From Catenulispora sp. GP43 (GTDB taxonomy: Bacteria; Actinomycetota; Actinomycetes; Streptomycetales; Catenulisporaceae), in NCBI RefSeq assembly GCF_041260665.1, contig NZ_JBGCCT010000007.1, positions 1-64,000 of the forward strand: a DNA stretch of 64,000 nt, in the 5' to 3' direction. The translations under genes were made by a program, and so were the position numbers. The first letter of the stretch is position 1. Each line of letters starts with the position of its first letter. This document shows positions 34,576-43,990 of this stretch, piece by piece. Below the pieces are notes generated by a model. It was not told where the DNA came from, searched no databases, and saw only the letters and a program-made list of their open reading frames with translations.

Positions 34576-35161
34576 CGAGCACCTCGATCAAGCTGGCGAT
34601 GTGGGCGCGAATCCAGCCCGAGGCAACGGACATGGGGTAGACGAGCCCGACGCCTCGGGCGGGATGGGCTGCGAAGACCACGCGTTCGCCGGGCTTGATT
34701 CCCAGCATCATCCGGCAGCCTGCGGGTAGGGCGATTTGGTCGCGTCCGTCGACGCGTATGCAACCCTCTCGGGCGGCGCGTAGGATCGCGACGTCTCGGA
34801 TGATGCGCATGTCCAGCGTCTCCCCAGGGCCCCATGCCAGAGCTGCTAGCACAGTGCGTTCGCGCACCCGGCCTGATCCGTCGATCGCGGCAACCCCGAC
34901 GATGATCGGACCGGATTCGGTATCAGAGGGCTGGGCCTGGGCAGGAAGCGCGAGTGGAGCGGCGGGGAGTCGTGCGCCGCGAGGAAGCGGCGGCAGTTCG
35001 GGAGGGATCAGTAACGGGACGGGCGCTTCGGACACGGAGGCCTCCGCTGGTGCGATAACACCGATGAGCGTGGGGACCGCGCCAACAACAACACGCTGAG
35101 AGGCCTGTTGCGGTGGGAGCTCAGAGGGGTGATACCCACTGGAAGAGTCATCCGAACCCAA
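34568..35161 (-). CDS. AbrB/SpoVT-type DNA-binding protein paired with a recombinase
   Basis: This encodes 197 residues. The N-terminal ~120 residues are Pro/Ala-rich and poorly structured. The C-terminal part has RDVAILRAAREGCIRVDGRD, then QIALPAGCRMMLGIKPGERV and VFAAHPARGVGLVYP, the swapped-hairpin beta-barrel pattern of AbrB/MazE proteins. It overlaps the recombinase gene and so probably regulates it or acts as an accessory factor. A 10-bp perfect inverted repeat lies just upstream of its start. The gene looks intact although its recombinase partner is truncated. Confidence 0.65.
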   Translation of the reverse strand: MGSDDSSSGYHPSELPPQQASQRVVVGAVPTLIGVIAPAEASVSEAPVPLLIPPELPPLPRGARLPAAPLALPAQAQPSDTESGPIIVGVAAIDGSGRVRERTVLAALAWGPGETLDMRIIRDVAILRAAREGCIRVDGRDQIALPAGCRMMLGIKPGERVVFAAHPARGVGLVYPMSVASGWIRAHIASLIEVLDA

Positions 35162-35168
35162 AACGGCT

Positions 35169-35199
35169 ACGCAGGGTAACCATGACGGCTACCCTGCGT
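35169..35199 (-). promoter_or_regulatory. Inverted repeat upstream of the AbrB-like gene
   Basis: ACGCAGGGTA (35169-35178) and TACCCTGCGT (35190-35199) form a perfect 10-bp inverted repeat with an 11-base spacer, starting 8 bases before the AbrB-like start codon. It could be an autoregulatory operator or part of a recombination site. Confidence 0.45.
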
Positions 35200-35532
35200 C
35201 GGGATGAATAGTGCGAAAGCACCGATTCTGGTGTCCGAGGGGGGTTCAGTACCATAACCCCGCCAAATCCCTGGCTAATCTGTGACCATCTGCACCTGGC
35301 ATATTCCACATCGTGACGTCCCTGGTGGGAGCGCCGTTGGCCTAGGTCACTCAGTCACCCATCGGACATTTAGAGCATCTCGCATCAGAGTCTCGTCGTC
35401 AAGCGCATTCGGCGCTTCGATGAGAGATCCTTCCGGGCGTCAGGTGCAACTCGCCGTGGTTCAGAAGGGAGGTATCTGTCGCCTCAAATGACGTACCTTG
35501 AAGTCTTATTTATGTATTTCTGATGTCTCGTG
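35200..35532. other. Lower-GC intergenic region
   Basis: No gene is supported. The stretch is more AT-rich than its surroundings (especially 35240-35290 and 35490-35530), with a GGGGTT/AACCCC inverted repeat near 35240-35264. Confidence 0.4.
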
Positions 35533-36089
35533 CTACCCCTGGAAATGGATCGCGTCCTTCAGCCATTTAAGTGCGTGAAGGTCTCGGGCGAGCCACTCGT
35601 AGGCGAGGTTCGTCGAGGGTCGCGCACTGCCGAGCGGGGTGATCCCGTCTTCGAGCATGGGGATGTGGTACGCGGTTCGTGATGCCGTACGCGGGCCCTG
35701 AGGCGTGTGCCAGTACGGCCCGCGACCGGGCTCGCTCGCGGCTCTCAGTTCGACGGGTGTCGGGGCGTGGGGATCGAGGGCCGGGTCTGGGATCCAGGCG
35801 AAGTTCAGGCGCGGCAGATCTTCGCCGGGGCCTCGGAGTACGTGATCGTGCCTTCGATACGCGCTGGCAGGAGGCTGTAGAGCCCGAGGGCTGGTCCGAA
35901 CGCGGGGAGGTTGATCTCCACCAGGTCGCGGTAGCCCGCCACCGCTTCGGCAAGGATCCCAGCAGTCATCGAGACCGCGATGTCCAGCGAGTATCCCTCC
36001 CAGCGCTTCCGCGGCGCGCGGGACGATCTCGACGGCCGGCGCACCTCCTGTCGATAAACTTCCGCGTGTCTGTCCTCAGAGCACCGCAT
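35533..36089 (-). pseudogene. Unrecognised gene with a -1 frameshift, beside jetD
   Basis: The frame from 36089 gives protein-like sequence (SLDIAVSMTAGILAEAVAGY, RDLVEINLPAFGPALGLYSL, RIEGTITYSEAP) and then stops. One frame over, starting around 35825, the sequence continues as EDLPRLNFAWIPDPALDPHA, later YHIPMLEDGITPLGSARPST and NLAYEWLARDLHALKWLKDA, ending at a TAG (35533-35535). A single missing G in CCGGCGAAG explains the break. The rebuilt protein is ~184 residues. I do not recognise the family. It may be a pseudogene or reflect a sequencing error. Confidence 0.55.
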
Positions 36090-36115
36090 CGGTGCCGGAT
36101 CAGCCCGGAGTCAGA

Positions 36116-37531
36116 GTGAATGACGAGCCCGAACCGCTTCTCATCCGCGAACGGATCAGCGTCTCGGAGCTCCCGCCCTCGCTGGAGGCGTACTCGGTGT
36201 ATCCGGCCGGCAAACGGCCTGTCGACAGAAAGGGCCGTCTACGGCCCCGCGCAGTCGAAATCAACGGGCTTGGGACATTCGAACGCTTCGAGCCTCCGGT
36301 CACGATCGCCAAAGACGAACTCGCCTGGTTCCTGAAGGAGCCAGAGCGCCGGTGGAAAGGAATCGAAACGAGATGGGGGGCACGTGCCAAGCCGCTGGTC
36401 TACGCGCTGGCGGCTTGCGGCGGGTTGACGGTTTACGCTGAACTCGACGAACGTTACCTGATCAAGGCGCACAAGAAGATCCGCCTGACTCCCTACTGGG
36501 CTGAAGTTGCCCCGGGCAAGCTCGTGGAGCTCACCGGGAAGCTACGGCCCGAACAAGCGCGCGCGGAGCTGCTCCGGAGCATCGCCGGTATTCCCGAACT
36601 GGCCTGTGAGCACGCGCGACTCGCCATCCAACCTCTCGACGCGCCGCTGGTCCCGCCGCCCGGTTCCAAGGCAAAGGCAAACGCATGGTCGCCCTACGAA
36701 TTCGCGCTCCGGGTGGCAGCGTGGTGGTACCAACGGCCGGATTCGTCCCGCACGCCCACCCTCGACGAGGTCGCAGCCTGCGCCCTGCCCGAACGCAAGG
36801 CATCCAAGGAGGAGTGGACGCAACCTCGGAGACAGGCGGTGGAAAACATCCTCGGCGGTCGGCTGAGTATTCTGATGAAGACCCCCGACTACGAGATCCG
36901 TGTCCGTGGTCCGTTACGGTGGCGAATCGGCTCGGTCGCAGCGGACGCGGGCGTCGCCCGCCCTTGGACCGGGCTCCCCTCGAATGGCGCGCGCCTCATC
37001 GGCGACATCGAGTTCGAGTCGGCCAAAGGCGTCTTCGTCGTGGAGAACCAAAGCACGTTCCAGGAGGCGTGCGGCATCGATGAGATCGTCGACGACTGGA
37101 TCGTCCTGTGGGGCAAGGGGTATGCAACCCACGGACTCGTCGACCTCATCAAAATCCTGGCTCCACTTCCCATCGCGATCTGGGGCGATCTCGACGCGGA
37201 CGGGATCGGCATCATCCTGGACATGCAGGAGCGAGTCGGCAGACCGTTCCACCCGGTTGGCATGGACGCCGACTACTGGTCTCAGGGCCCGCACCGGGGG
37301 ATGACCGCCGGGCAACGGGACCGTTCGGCGGCGATGGCGACGCAGCTCGCGTTGAACGGTCCCGACCTCTACCGTGACCTGGCGACCCGGATCGCGCAGG
37401 ACCCGAACCTCCAAGGTGCCAGCCGGGAGCAGCAGACGCTGCACGACACGGTACTTCCGCTGCTGCCCGGCCTCCTGTCCGCGGTGCTCGTCAGTCCCCG
37501 GTCCGCCCCTCCCGCAGCCACGAAGCCGTGA
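36116..37531 (+). CDS. jetD: Wadjet JetD-type toprim nuclease (convergent to jetABC)
   Basis: This encodes 471 residues. GTG 36116 is chosen because CCCGGAG lies 5 bases upstream; GTG 36092 has no SD. The C-terminal half holds a toprim-like nuclease fold: FVVENQSTF with the Glu (Glu310) and IWGDLDADGIGI with the metal-binding Asp pair (Asp358, Asp360), the DUF2220/JetD arrangement. The N-terminal ~200 residues are the arm region contacting DNA. In Wadjet systems the JetABC SMC complex extrudes plasmid-sized circles and JetD cleaves them. Here jetD faces the other genes, and its last 41 bases overlap the 3' end of jetC (37491-37531). Confidence 0.82.
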   Translation: MNDEPEPLLIRERISVSELPPSLEAYSVYPAGKRPVDRKGRLRPRAVEINGLGTFERFEPPVTIAKDELAWFLKEPERRWKGIETRWGARAKPLVYALAACGGLTVYAELDERYLIKAHKKIRLTPYWAEVAPGKLVELTGKLRPEQARAELLRSIAGIPELACEHARLAIQPLDAPLVPPPGSKAKANAWSPYEFALRVAAWWYQRPDSSRTPTLDEVAACALPERKASKEEWTQPRRQAVENILGGRLSILMKTPDYEIRVRGPLRWRIGSVAADAGVARPWTGLPSNGARLIGDIEFESAKGVFVVENQSTFQEACGIDEIVDDWIVLWGKGYATHGLVDLIKILAPLPIAIWGDLDADGIGIILDMQERVGRPFHPVGMDADYWSQGPHRGMTAGQRDRSAAMATQLALNGPDLYRDLATRIAQDPNLQGASREQQTLHDTVLPLLPGLLSAVLVSPRSAPPAATKP

Positions 37532-40500
37532 GCTCGACCCGTTCGCGCCCGGGATCGAATCCCCAGGATCTGGTCGGACGGTTGTAGGGTTCGGTCGCCG
37601 ACGTGTGGGAGAACCACAGGATCTGCCCGCACACGCCGGCCGCGTCGAGGATGACGCTGTCCTGGCAGGTGCCCAGGATGGTCACCCCCTGCTGTTCGGC
37701 GACACGGTGCAGGGCCGAGAGAACGTCTTTCCGGTTGGCGTCGCCGAGGCTGTTGCCCAGTTCGTCGAGGACGAGCAGCCTGCCGGGCACGCTCTCGTCC
37801 GCCAGCAGCGCGGCCAGAACCAGTTGGATGGCGAAGACCTTCACCTGGGCCCCGTTGGCGACCTCCTTGTAGGAGACGAGACCTCCGGACGGGGACCGCC
37901 GCCACTTCGGCGTCACCCGCCACTCCCACGCGGCTTCCGGACCGACGGGACGAACGATCTCGATGTCGAGCTCGGCTCCGTAACCACCTTCCCGATCTTG
38001 GTCCAGCCGGTCGAGCCGACGGCTGATGGCACGTAACGCAGTCTCGACGGAGTTCTCCACCATGTCCTGCACCGAATTCAGCTCGCCCACCAACTTTTCG
38101 AGTTCGCCGCGTGCCTCGGTGATGTCTCGCTCGCGGACCTGTTGGCTGGTGATGATGCGGTCGTGGAGGACCGCATCGTGCTCTGCCGTCGCGTCGAGGC
38201 GATCACGCACGGGGCGAATCAGAGTCGCGAACACGGCGCGATCCGGCGGGCTCGAAGCCAGGCGGCCCTCGACTCCGTCAATGTCGTCGACGAGCTCTCC
38301 GATACCCGGCGCCAGCTGGTCGACATCGTCCGCGATGCGCCTGAGCGCATCGCGGAAAGCACTCGCGGTGCGGTTAAGCCACCAAGTCGCCGACCTTACC
38401 GACCCGCCGGCGCCCGCTGCTTGAACGAGCTGCGCGGCAAGCGTCGGCGTGTCGGCCCAGGCAACTCTCCAACCGACCAGGTTGATCCGCTCCAGCGCCT
38501 CGGTCGCCTTCTTGTGCTCCCGCTTGCGCGAACCGCGCTGCGTCTCCTTCTGTTCCAGATCACTCGCTAGACCTCTGACAACTGCCGTGTGGTTGTCGCG
38601 GGCACTCGCGGCCTGGCTGTGTACCCGGTCGGCCTCGATCCACTGCTGCTGGAGTCCGTCGCGGTGCTTGTTCTCCAAGCCGATCTTCTTCTCGAGCTCC
38701 CCTATCCGACCGCGCACCTCGTTCAGCTCCACGACGGCCGTGGCAGCGGAAAGCAGTGCCCGATGCCGCTGTAGATCAACGTTCGCAATGTGCAGAACGT
38801 CGACGAGCCGGGTGACCTCCGCCCACGCTGCGATCTTTTCGGCCAGGGCAAGGGCGATCCTCGCCGAGCGTCCGGTGAAAGGTTCCTTGAAGCCTCCGAG
38901 GATCGCCTCGCCCAGGTTTCGGTCCCGAACGCGATCAGGCACTGCCTCGAAGCCCTGGCGTTCCGCCAATGCTCCCAGAAAGCCGCTGAGTGGAGCCGTG
39001 CTGGTGACCCCGGCTGGATGCGGGGACGCCGGTGACGTCTCGAGCGCCCCGTCTGCGAGTACGACAACCGCGCCGGGCATCAAGCTCAGGGCCTGGAGAG
39101 CGGCGTCCTCGTCATCAGGTGCCACGACCACCGCGTCCTGGTAGCGCGACAGGCGCGGTTCCCACGACACGCGAACGGTCTCGTCCAAGGTGACGACGTC
39201 GACGAGGCTGACAGCGGGGACGACTTCGTCCAACAGCGCGAGGGCCTCGCCGACACGTCCACCGCGCCCTGCCTTGGCAGCCTCGTGGCGGGCCTTCGCC
39301 CGATCGTGTTCTCCGGTTGCACGCTCAAGCGCGTTCTTCGCTTCGCCTGCCGCCTCTTCGGCGCTCTCGGTTTCCTCCCGATGGATCTCCACGGGACGGC
39401 CGTCGTCGCCTTCGGCTTCGACCACCAAATCCGACCTGCGCTTAAGTGCGGTCTCAAGTTCTGCGCCGAGCCTGCCCGACTGTATTTGCGACGCCGCGAT
39501 CAGGTCGGTGACCGTCTGGCGGCTTTCGCTGGCTCGATCGACGGCTTCCTGAAGATCAGTACGGCCTCGCGCCTTCTCTAGGACTATCTTGGCGGACGCG
39601 ACGGCTTCTTCGGCTTCGTCCACCAGGCCCTTGATCTCGGTGACGACAGACTCCTGGGTGGCGTGCTCGGCCTCCTTCTCCAGTAGCCCTTGAGCCAGGT
39701 ACAGCTCCCAGCGGCGCTGCGACTCTGCAAGTTCACCACGTGCGAGATCCCGACGTGTGAGTTCCGCCAGCCGGACCGTCTCGGTCAGCCGCTCCCGTTG
39801 GTCGTTCTGTTCGCGTTCGGCGAGTTCGTCCAGTTGGTCGGCGTGCCTACGGCGTTCCCGCGACTCGTTGGCGAGCAGGTGCTCTCGGCCGGTGAGCGCG
39901 ATGAGCGCCTCGCCGATCCGCGTCGGCGACATCGCGGTCATCTGCTGCGAAAGCAGTGACGGGACCGACGGCCTGATCGACGTGTCCAGGTAGGCCAGGC
40001 AACGCGGAGCAGCCCCATACAAGGCCCGCGCCATCTGCCGCGAACCGCATTCGGACTTCGGCGGCAGGCTTTCCCAGACCGAGTCCGCCGAGTCCGCTTG
40101 CTCCTGCTCGGTCGCCCTGTGCACGACTACCAAGCCGGGGCTCCACCGCATCTGCACGAACGGCGGCGTGCGCGAGATCCGTACCCAGACCGTCACGAAG
40201 TCCTGCTCGTCAGTCAGGTCAGCTGCGGCGAACACCCCGACGACGTATCCGCGCGGCGCACGGCCCGACGCGGCGTCGAGACCCGCGGCATCCGGTTGGA
40301 AAAGCAGCCCGTTGGCATGACGGCCGTCGATGTCGAGCCGCCACTGTGGATCACACAGCAGCAGGGAAACGGCACTGAGGAACGTCGTCTTCCCTGAACC
40401 GTTCGAATCGCCCTTCGGCCCTTCTCCGGTGACCGCGACGAAGCAGCCCGGAACGATGGGAACCGGATGAGTCGTCAGCCGGGCGATCTCGAAGGTCTGG

Positions 40501-40583
40501 ACCGCGACCAGCCTCCGCCCTCCGATCACCCCGTCGCCGCCCACGGAACCTTGGGACGATCCGATGGCGTACGGGTCGATCAC
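37491..40583 (-). CDS. jetC: Wadjet JetC-type SMC ATPase
   Basis: This encodes 1030 residues from GTG 40583, which overlaps the upstream stop (GTGA); a longer frame from 40685 would overlap jetB by 106 bases. The N-terminal Walker A is GDSNGSGKTT (about 58-67). Two long coiled-coil arms (about 260-470 and 690-860; e.g. ELAEREQNDQRERLTETVRL) flank a hinge-like centre. The C-terminal head has NGAQVKVFAIQLVLAALL in the signature position and Walker B LLVLDELGNSLGD (about 955-967), with a downstream ILGTCQD switch segment. It loads on DNA with JetA and JetB and drives loop extrusion. All ATPase residues appear present. Confidence 0.85.
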   Translation of the reverse strand: MIDPYAIGSSQGSVGGDGVIGGRRLVAVQTFEIARLTTHPVPIVPGCFVAVTGEGPKGDSNGSGKTTFLSAVSLLLCDPQWRLDIDGRHANGLLFQPDAAGLDAASGRAPRGYVVGVFAAADLTDEQDFVTVWVRISRTPPFVQMRWSPGLVVVHRATEQEQADSADSVWESLPPKSECGSRQMARALYGAAPRCLAYLDTSIRPSVPSLLSQQMTAMSPTRIGEALIALTGREHLLANESRERRRHADQLDELAEREQNDQRERLTETVRLAELTRRDLARGELAESQRRWELYLAQGLLEKEAEHATQESVVTEIKGLVDEAEEAVASAKIVLEKARGRTDLQEAVDRASESRQTVTDLIAASQIQSGRLGAELETALKRRSDLVVEAEGDDGRPVEIHREETESAEEAAGEAKNALERATGEHDRAKARHEAAKAGRGGRVGEALALLDEVVPAVSLVDVVTLDETVRVSWEPRLSRYQDAVVVAPDDEDAALQALSLMPGAVVVLADGALETSPASPHPAGVTSTAPLSGFLGALAERQGFEAVPDRVRDRNLGEAILGGFKEPFTGRSARIALALAEKIAAWAEVTRLVDVLHIANVDLQRHRALLSAATAVVELNEVRGRIGELEKKIGLENKHRDGLQQQWIEADRVHSQAASARDNHTAVVRGLASDLEQKETQRGSRKREHKKATEALERINLVGWRVAWADTPTLAAQLVQAAGAGGSVRSATWWLNRTASAFRDALRRIADDVDQLAPGIGELVDDIDGVEGRLASSPPDRAVFATLIRPVRDRLDATAEHDAVLHDRIITSQQVRERDITEARGELEKLVGELNSVQDMVENSVETALRAISRRLDRLDQDREGGYGAELDIEIVRPVGPEAAWEWRVTPKWRRSPSGGLVSYKEVANGAQVKVFAIQLVLAALLADESVPGRLLVLDELGNSLGDANRKDVLSALHRVAEQQGVTILGTCQDSVILDAAGVCGQILWFSHTSATEPYNRPTRSWGFDPGRERVELTASWLREGRTGD

Positions 40584-41206
40584 TCTTGACTCCCGGTTCG
40601 TTTGAAATTCTCGCGCTGACGGCGACGTCTGATCACATCGGCCATGACGCCGTCCGGCTCGGCCAGCAACACCAGGTCCTCCCACAGCCCTGCCGCGGCG
40701 TCCGGTGTGAGCCGGGCGAGCTGTGGACCCGGACCGACCAGGCGGCGCTGACCGTGGAGGGCGACGAGCCCGCGATCCGCTAGTCGGCGCAGTGCGTCGT
40801 GCACCACGCCGTCCGGCACCTTGCTGTTGAGGATCTCAGACCGGTGGACAGGTTCGCCCGGCCACCACCCTTTGGCCACGACCCGGCCTTTCGCCTTCGG
40901 GATCGCGACACAGTGCAGCAGGACCAGAACGAGGACCGCGCGATCGTCGGCGTCGAGCAGACCGATACCCTCGTCGGCCAGAACCACGGCGACGTCGGCG
41001 GCGTAGCCCGACGTGAAACCCACGTCCGTCTTCAGCAGGACCCGGCCGGCCTCGTGGAGACAGCGCTGAACGACGGCCCGGAGCTCGGGCTCGCTCAGCC
41101 CGGGAAACTCAGCCTCGCGAACGGGGACCTCGGTGGTCTCGACCGCGACAACGGCTTCCATGACCTGGGCTTGCTGCACCGGACTCAGATCGGACAGATG
41201 TGTCAC
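40580..41206 (-). CDS. jetB: Wadjet JetB-like (KITE/MksE-type) subunit
   Basis: This encodes 208 residues from GTG 41206, which overlaps the preceding stop (GTGA). The sequence is mixed alpha/beta with a central wing-helix-like part (SEILNSKVPDGVVHDALRRL, ADRGLVALHGQRRL) and a basic C-terminal tail RRRRQRENFKR. Its size and place immediately before jetC fit the KITE subunit that bridges the kleisin and the SMC neck. Family assignment rests mainly on context, because the sequence is diverged. Confidence 0.65.
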   Translation of the reverse strand: MTHLSDLSPVQQAQVMEAVVAVETTEVPVREAEFPGLSEPELRAVVQRCLHEAGRVLLKTDVGFTSGYAADVAVVLADEGIGLLDADDRAVLVLVLLHCVAIPKAKGRVVAKGWWPGEPVHRSEILNSKVPDGVVHDALRRLADRGLVALHGQRRLVGPGPQLARLTPDAAAGLWEDLVLLAEPDGVMADVIRRRRQRENFKRTGSQE

Positions 41207-41739
41207 TGGTCGTCCTCGATCCTGCGGGGATCTCGCGGAAGGCGGCGGTACACCTCGCGGATCACGTCCACCTGTGAGTCGGACCATGCCGCCACGCGTG
41301 GGCCCAGCCTGATCGCCCTCGACTCCGGATCGAGCCACAGCGATTCGCGCAGGGTCGTCAAGGCACTGCGAATCCTGCCGAGCGCAGCAGCGTCGCTGTT
41401 CATACCGCGCGCAGCATCGAGTGCCGCCACGATCTCATCCTCACCGGCAACACGCCCCGGCCAGGGGTGGACGGCCCTGTCCTGCCAGCACGCACCGAGG
41501 CAGGCAGCGAGAACATGCACGGTGAGCGGCGTGGCCCGCGAGGCTGATTCCGTCTGGGCCACGGGTTCGAAGCCCGGCAGCCAACCGAGGGTCTGGGCCT
41601 CGTTGCCGCCGACGCTCGCAGACACCACGATCCGGCCGGCACGTGCTGCGGCCGCATCGATTCCGGTGACAGGCATGGCGAAGCCCTGCGCGCGCAGACG
41701 TGCCAGAGCGACCCGGGAGACCTGTAACGGGTCATTCAC
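41203..41739 (-). CDS. Extra small subunit in the Wadjet-like operon
   Basis: This encodes 178 residues from GTG 41739, overlapping jetA by 8 bases and jetB by 4. It therefore lies inside the operon, between two conserved components that are usually adjacent. A C-terminal segment (AALGRIRSALTTLRESLWLD, then RAIRLGPRVAAWSD) looks like a helix plus beta-hairpin of a winged-helix domain. I cannot match it to a named Jet protein. A second KITE-like subunit, giving a KITE heterodimer, is one reading; a diverged N-terminal piece of JetA is another. Confidence 0.55.
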   Translation of the reverse strand: MNDPLQVSRVALARLRAQGFAMPVTGIDAAAARAGRIVVSASVGGNEAQTLGWLPGFEPVAQTESASRATPLTVHVLAACLGACWQDRAVHPWPGRVAGEDEIVAALDAARGMNSDAAALGRIRSALTTLRESLWLDPESRAIRLGPRVAAWSDSQVDVIREVYRRLPRDPRRIEDDQ

Positions 41740-42970
41740 CAGGCGCTCCCCGCCATGGCTGCCGCCGGCGCAGGAGCACGGGGGTCAAATAGGTCACCGC
41801 CGCATCGGATTCGACGCGAAACTCGTCTCGAAACTCGACGTCGAAGTCATCCTCCGAGCCGGACGCGTGCAGCGCCGAGAGGAGAAGTCTTGCGGCACCC
41901 GGCCAGCCGGCTGCGGCCAGTTCATCGGTGAGGTCGGCCTCGTCCGTACCCGCCAACAGCACCTCGGCAAGGGCCCGTGCCAAATCCGATCGCTTGCGCT
42001 CGCGGTCGATCAGCGATTGGAACGGATCAGTATCCGGGGGTGGGTTATGAGGCCGCGGCGGTCGCGGGGTCTCGGATTCCTTGGGGCGAAGCTGCTCGAC
42101 CTGGGCGACGATCGCCGCGGGGTTCGGCATCGGATCCGGCGGATCGACCACGACGCGCGCCAGCGGCTCACTCAACTGCACGACGGTGGACTCACGCGCA
42201 GCGGTGAGGTATTTCTCGTGGTGAAGAACGCCGAAGTTCTCGGCGCGCGCGCCCTCTTCCAACAGCCGCTCGACGAAATCGGCCCTGGCGGCAAGGTACC
42301 GCTGCACCTCGACGACGACCAAGTAGGCGAACCGGTCCAGCTCCGGAAAACGCAGACTGACCTGGCCGGTCACCGCACGTACATCGGTGAGCAGCGACGG
42401 ATGTTCGTGTTGGTGCCGTTCGGCGATCATGATGTCGAGCGACCGAGTCCGCACCAGGGTCAGCAGATAGTCGGCTGCGACGACCAGCATGCCCCGTGCC
42501 CGCGCGAGAGCGCCACGCACCTGGTCAACCGTGGCGGTGCCGCGGTGGATCGCCGCACGGGTCCGGTCGAGAAGAGTCATCATCTCGTCGACACCGCCCT
42601 CGGTGACGACCCGGTCGAAGACGAGGATGCCGGCCGCGCCGTAGGGGTTGAACAGGTACCTGTCCTCGTGCTTCTTCGAAATGGCGGGGATGAGCAGATT
42701 CAGGGATTTGAAGACGTCGAACCTCTGGTTAAACTGCTGCTCGTCACAGATCGCGCTGCACGCGTCGAACAGGTCACGCTTGGTCAGCCCGCCGGTGGAC
42801 GACTTGTTCGCGAACGCATCGAACACGGCTTCGGCGACTCTGAACAGTTCCGGGTCCTGGACTACAGCCTCGCCGCCTTTGGCGATCGGGGCGACGAAGG
42901 CTTCCCAACCTTGGAGCCTGAGCCTCTGCCACGGGGCACGGTCCGACTCGAACATGTCCGACTGCGTCAA
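41732..42970 (-). CDS. jetA: Wadjet JetA-like kleisin subunit
   Basis: This encodes 412 residues from TTG 42970 (GGGGG about 7 bases upstream) or ATG 42955. The N-terminal winged-helix part (LTKRDLFDACSAICDEQQFN, QRFDVFKSLNLLIPAISKKH) is followed by a long helical region (ATVDQVRGALARARGMLVVA, ADYLLTLVRTRSLDIMIAER), an acidic Pro-rich linker (about 290-315) and a C-terminal domain ending TYLTPVLLRRR. This kleisin-like layout of two end domains with a flexible middle, plus its position as first gene, supports JetA/MksF. It bridges the SMC heads and recruits the small subunits. Confidence 0.7.
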   Translation of the reverse strand: MTQSDMFESDRAPWQRLRLQGWEAFVAPIAKGGEAVVQDPELFRVAEAVFDAFANKSSTGGLTKRDLFDACSAICDEQQFNQRFDVFKSLNLLIPAISKKHEDRYLFNPYGAAGILVFDRVVTEGGVDEMMTLLDRTRAAIHRGTATVDQVRGALARARGMLVVAADYLLTLVRTRSLDIMIAERHQHEHPSLLTDVRAVTGQVSLRFPELDRFAYLVVVEVQRYLAARADFVERLLEEGARAENFGVLHHEKYLTAARESTVVQLSEPLARVVVDPPDPMPNPAAIVAQVEQLRPKESETPRPPRPHNPPPDTDPFQSLIDRERKRSDLARALAEVLLAGTDEADLTDELAAAGWPGAARLLLSALHASGSEDDFDVEFRDEFRVESDAAVTYLTPVLLRRRQPWRGAPGE

Positions 42971-43204
42971 TGTTTACCCCCGACGACGAACCACGACGCG
43001 ACAAGCAGCCTGGCTGGTTGCCCGCCGACGCCGACGGGCAATGTGTATCAGCTCAGAAGAATAGAGCGATACGTCCATGCACCGCAGCCCGCTGAAATCA
43101 TCCCTCCCCGATGCGCCTGTTCAAAACGATACGGACGGCGAGCTGTGGGCGCTGTTCCCGCCCGCGCCTACAACACGGGCAACCACGGTGATGAACTCTA
43201 GGCG

Positions 43205-43990
43205 TAGCGGGCAGCGGAGAAGCAGTCCGGCCCGGAAGCCACGCGCATCCTGGGGAAGACGTGCCGCATCGCCTCATCCACACTGCTCAAGCTGGGAGCG
43301 AATCAGACGACGTGGCTTGCCGCCGGTCGCGGGATGCCGGCCGCGCACTATTCAGATGATCTGCATTGTCTGGGCCGGGCTACTCGCTCACTCGCGCACG
43401 CCATGTCGTCGCTCGGCCGCACCAAGGCCGCTCTTGATGCCCTGCTGGCGATGGCCGCGCACATGGAACCCAAGGTCGAGGCCCCGTCCGTCGAGATCGC
43501 GCCTTGTACTGGGTTGTGCTGCTGACCGCTGAGATCGCTGCCGCCGAGTAGGGCGACGCCCACACCGCACAGACGATGCACAACGAGGCGCGTGCAGTCG
43601 CCACCTGGAGGTTCGGTGACGGCAGCACAGACAGGGAAACCGCGTTCAGCTTAGTGAACGTGGACTTGCACTGGGTGTCTTCGCTGGTGCGGCTGCGCCA
43701 GGCGGGTGAAGCCATACAGTACGCCGCTGGCATTGACCGCTCCGCCTTGACACTGATGCCGCGGGAACGGCGTGGAACGCTCGGATTCGACCTGGCGCGG
43801 CCCACTTCCAGCAGGGTCGGTACTCCGACGCCGAGCAGGTGCTGCCGACGACTGGGCGGATCGCGCCAGAGGAGGCGTGGTGCCGCCCAGGCAGCAAGGC
43901 CCTCAGCGTTAACCTGATCAACGTACCGGATCGCAGGCCGAGCCCCGGACCGCGATCGCTCGCCCGCCGTGCCGGAGTGCAAGTGCAAGC
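43205..43990 (+). pseudogene. Decayed XRE/TPR-type regulator
   Basis: Pieces of one protein lie in different frames. They are CRIASSTLLKLGANQTTWLA and MPAAHYSDDLHCLGRATRSL with SLGRTKAALDALLAMAAHME (43215-43490); then, after a frame change, LYWVVLLTAEIAAAE and a TAG; then HNEARAVATWRFGDGS, ETAFSLVNVDLHWVSSLVRL and MPRERRGTLGFDLAR (43576-43800); then PSPGPRSLARRAGVQV near 43940-43985. This is the ligand/TPR part of a helix-turn-helix regulator common in streptomycetes. At least two frameshifts and one stop make it non-functional. The decayed flavoprotein gene follows directly. Confidence 0.75.
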
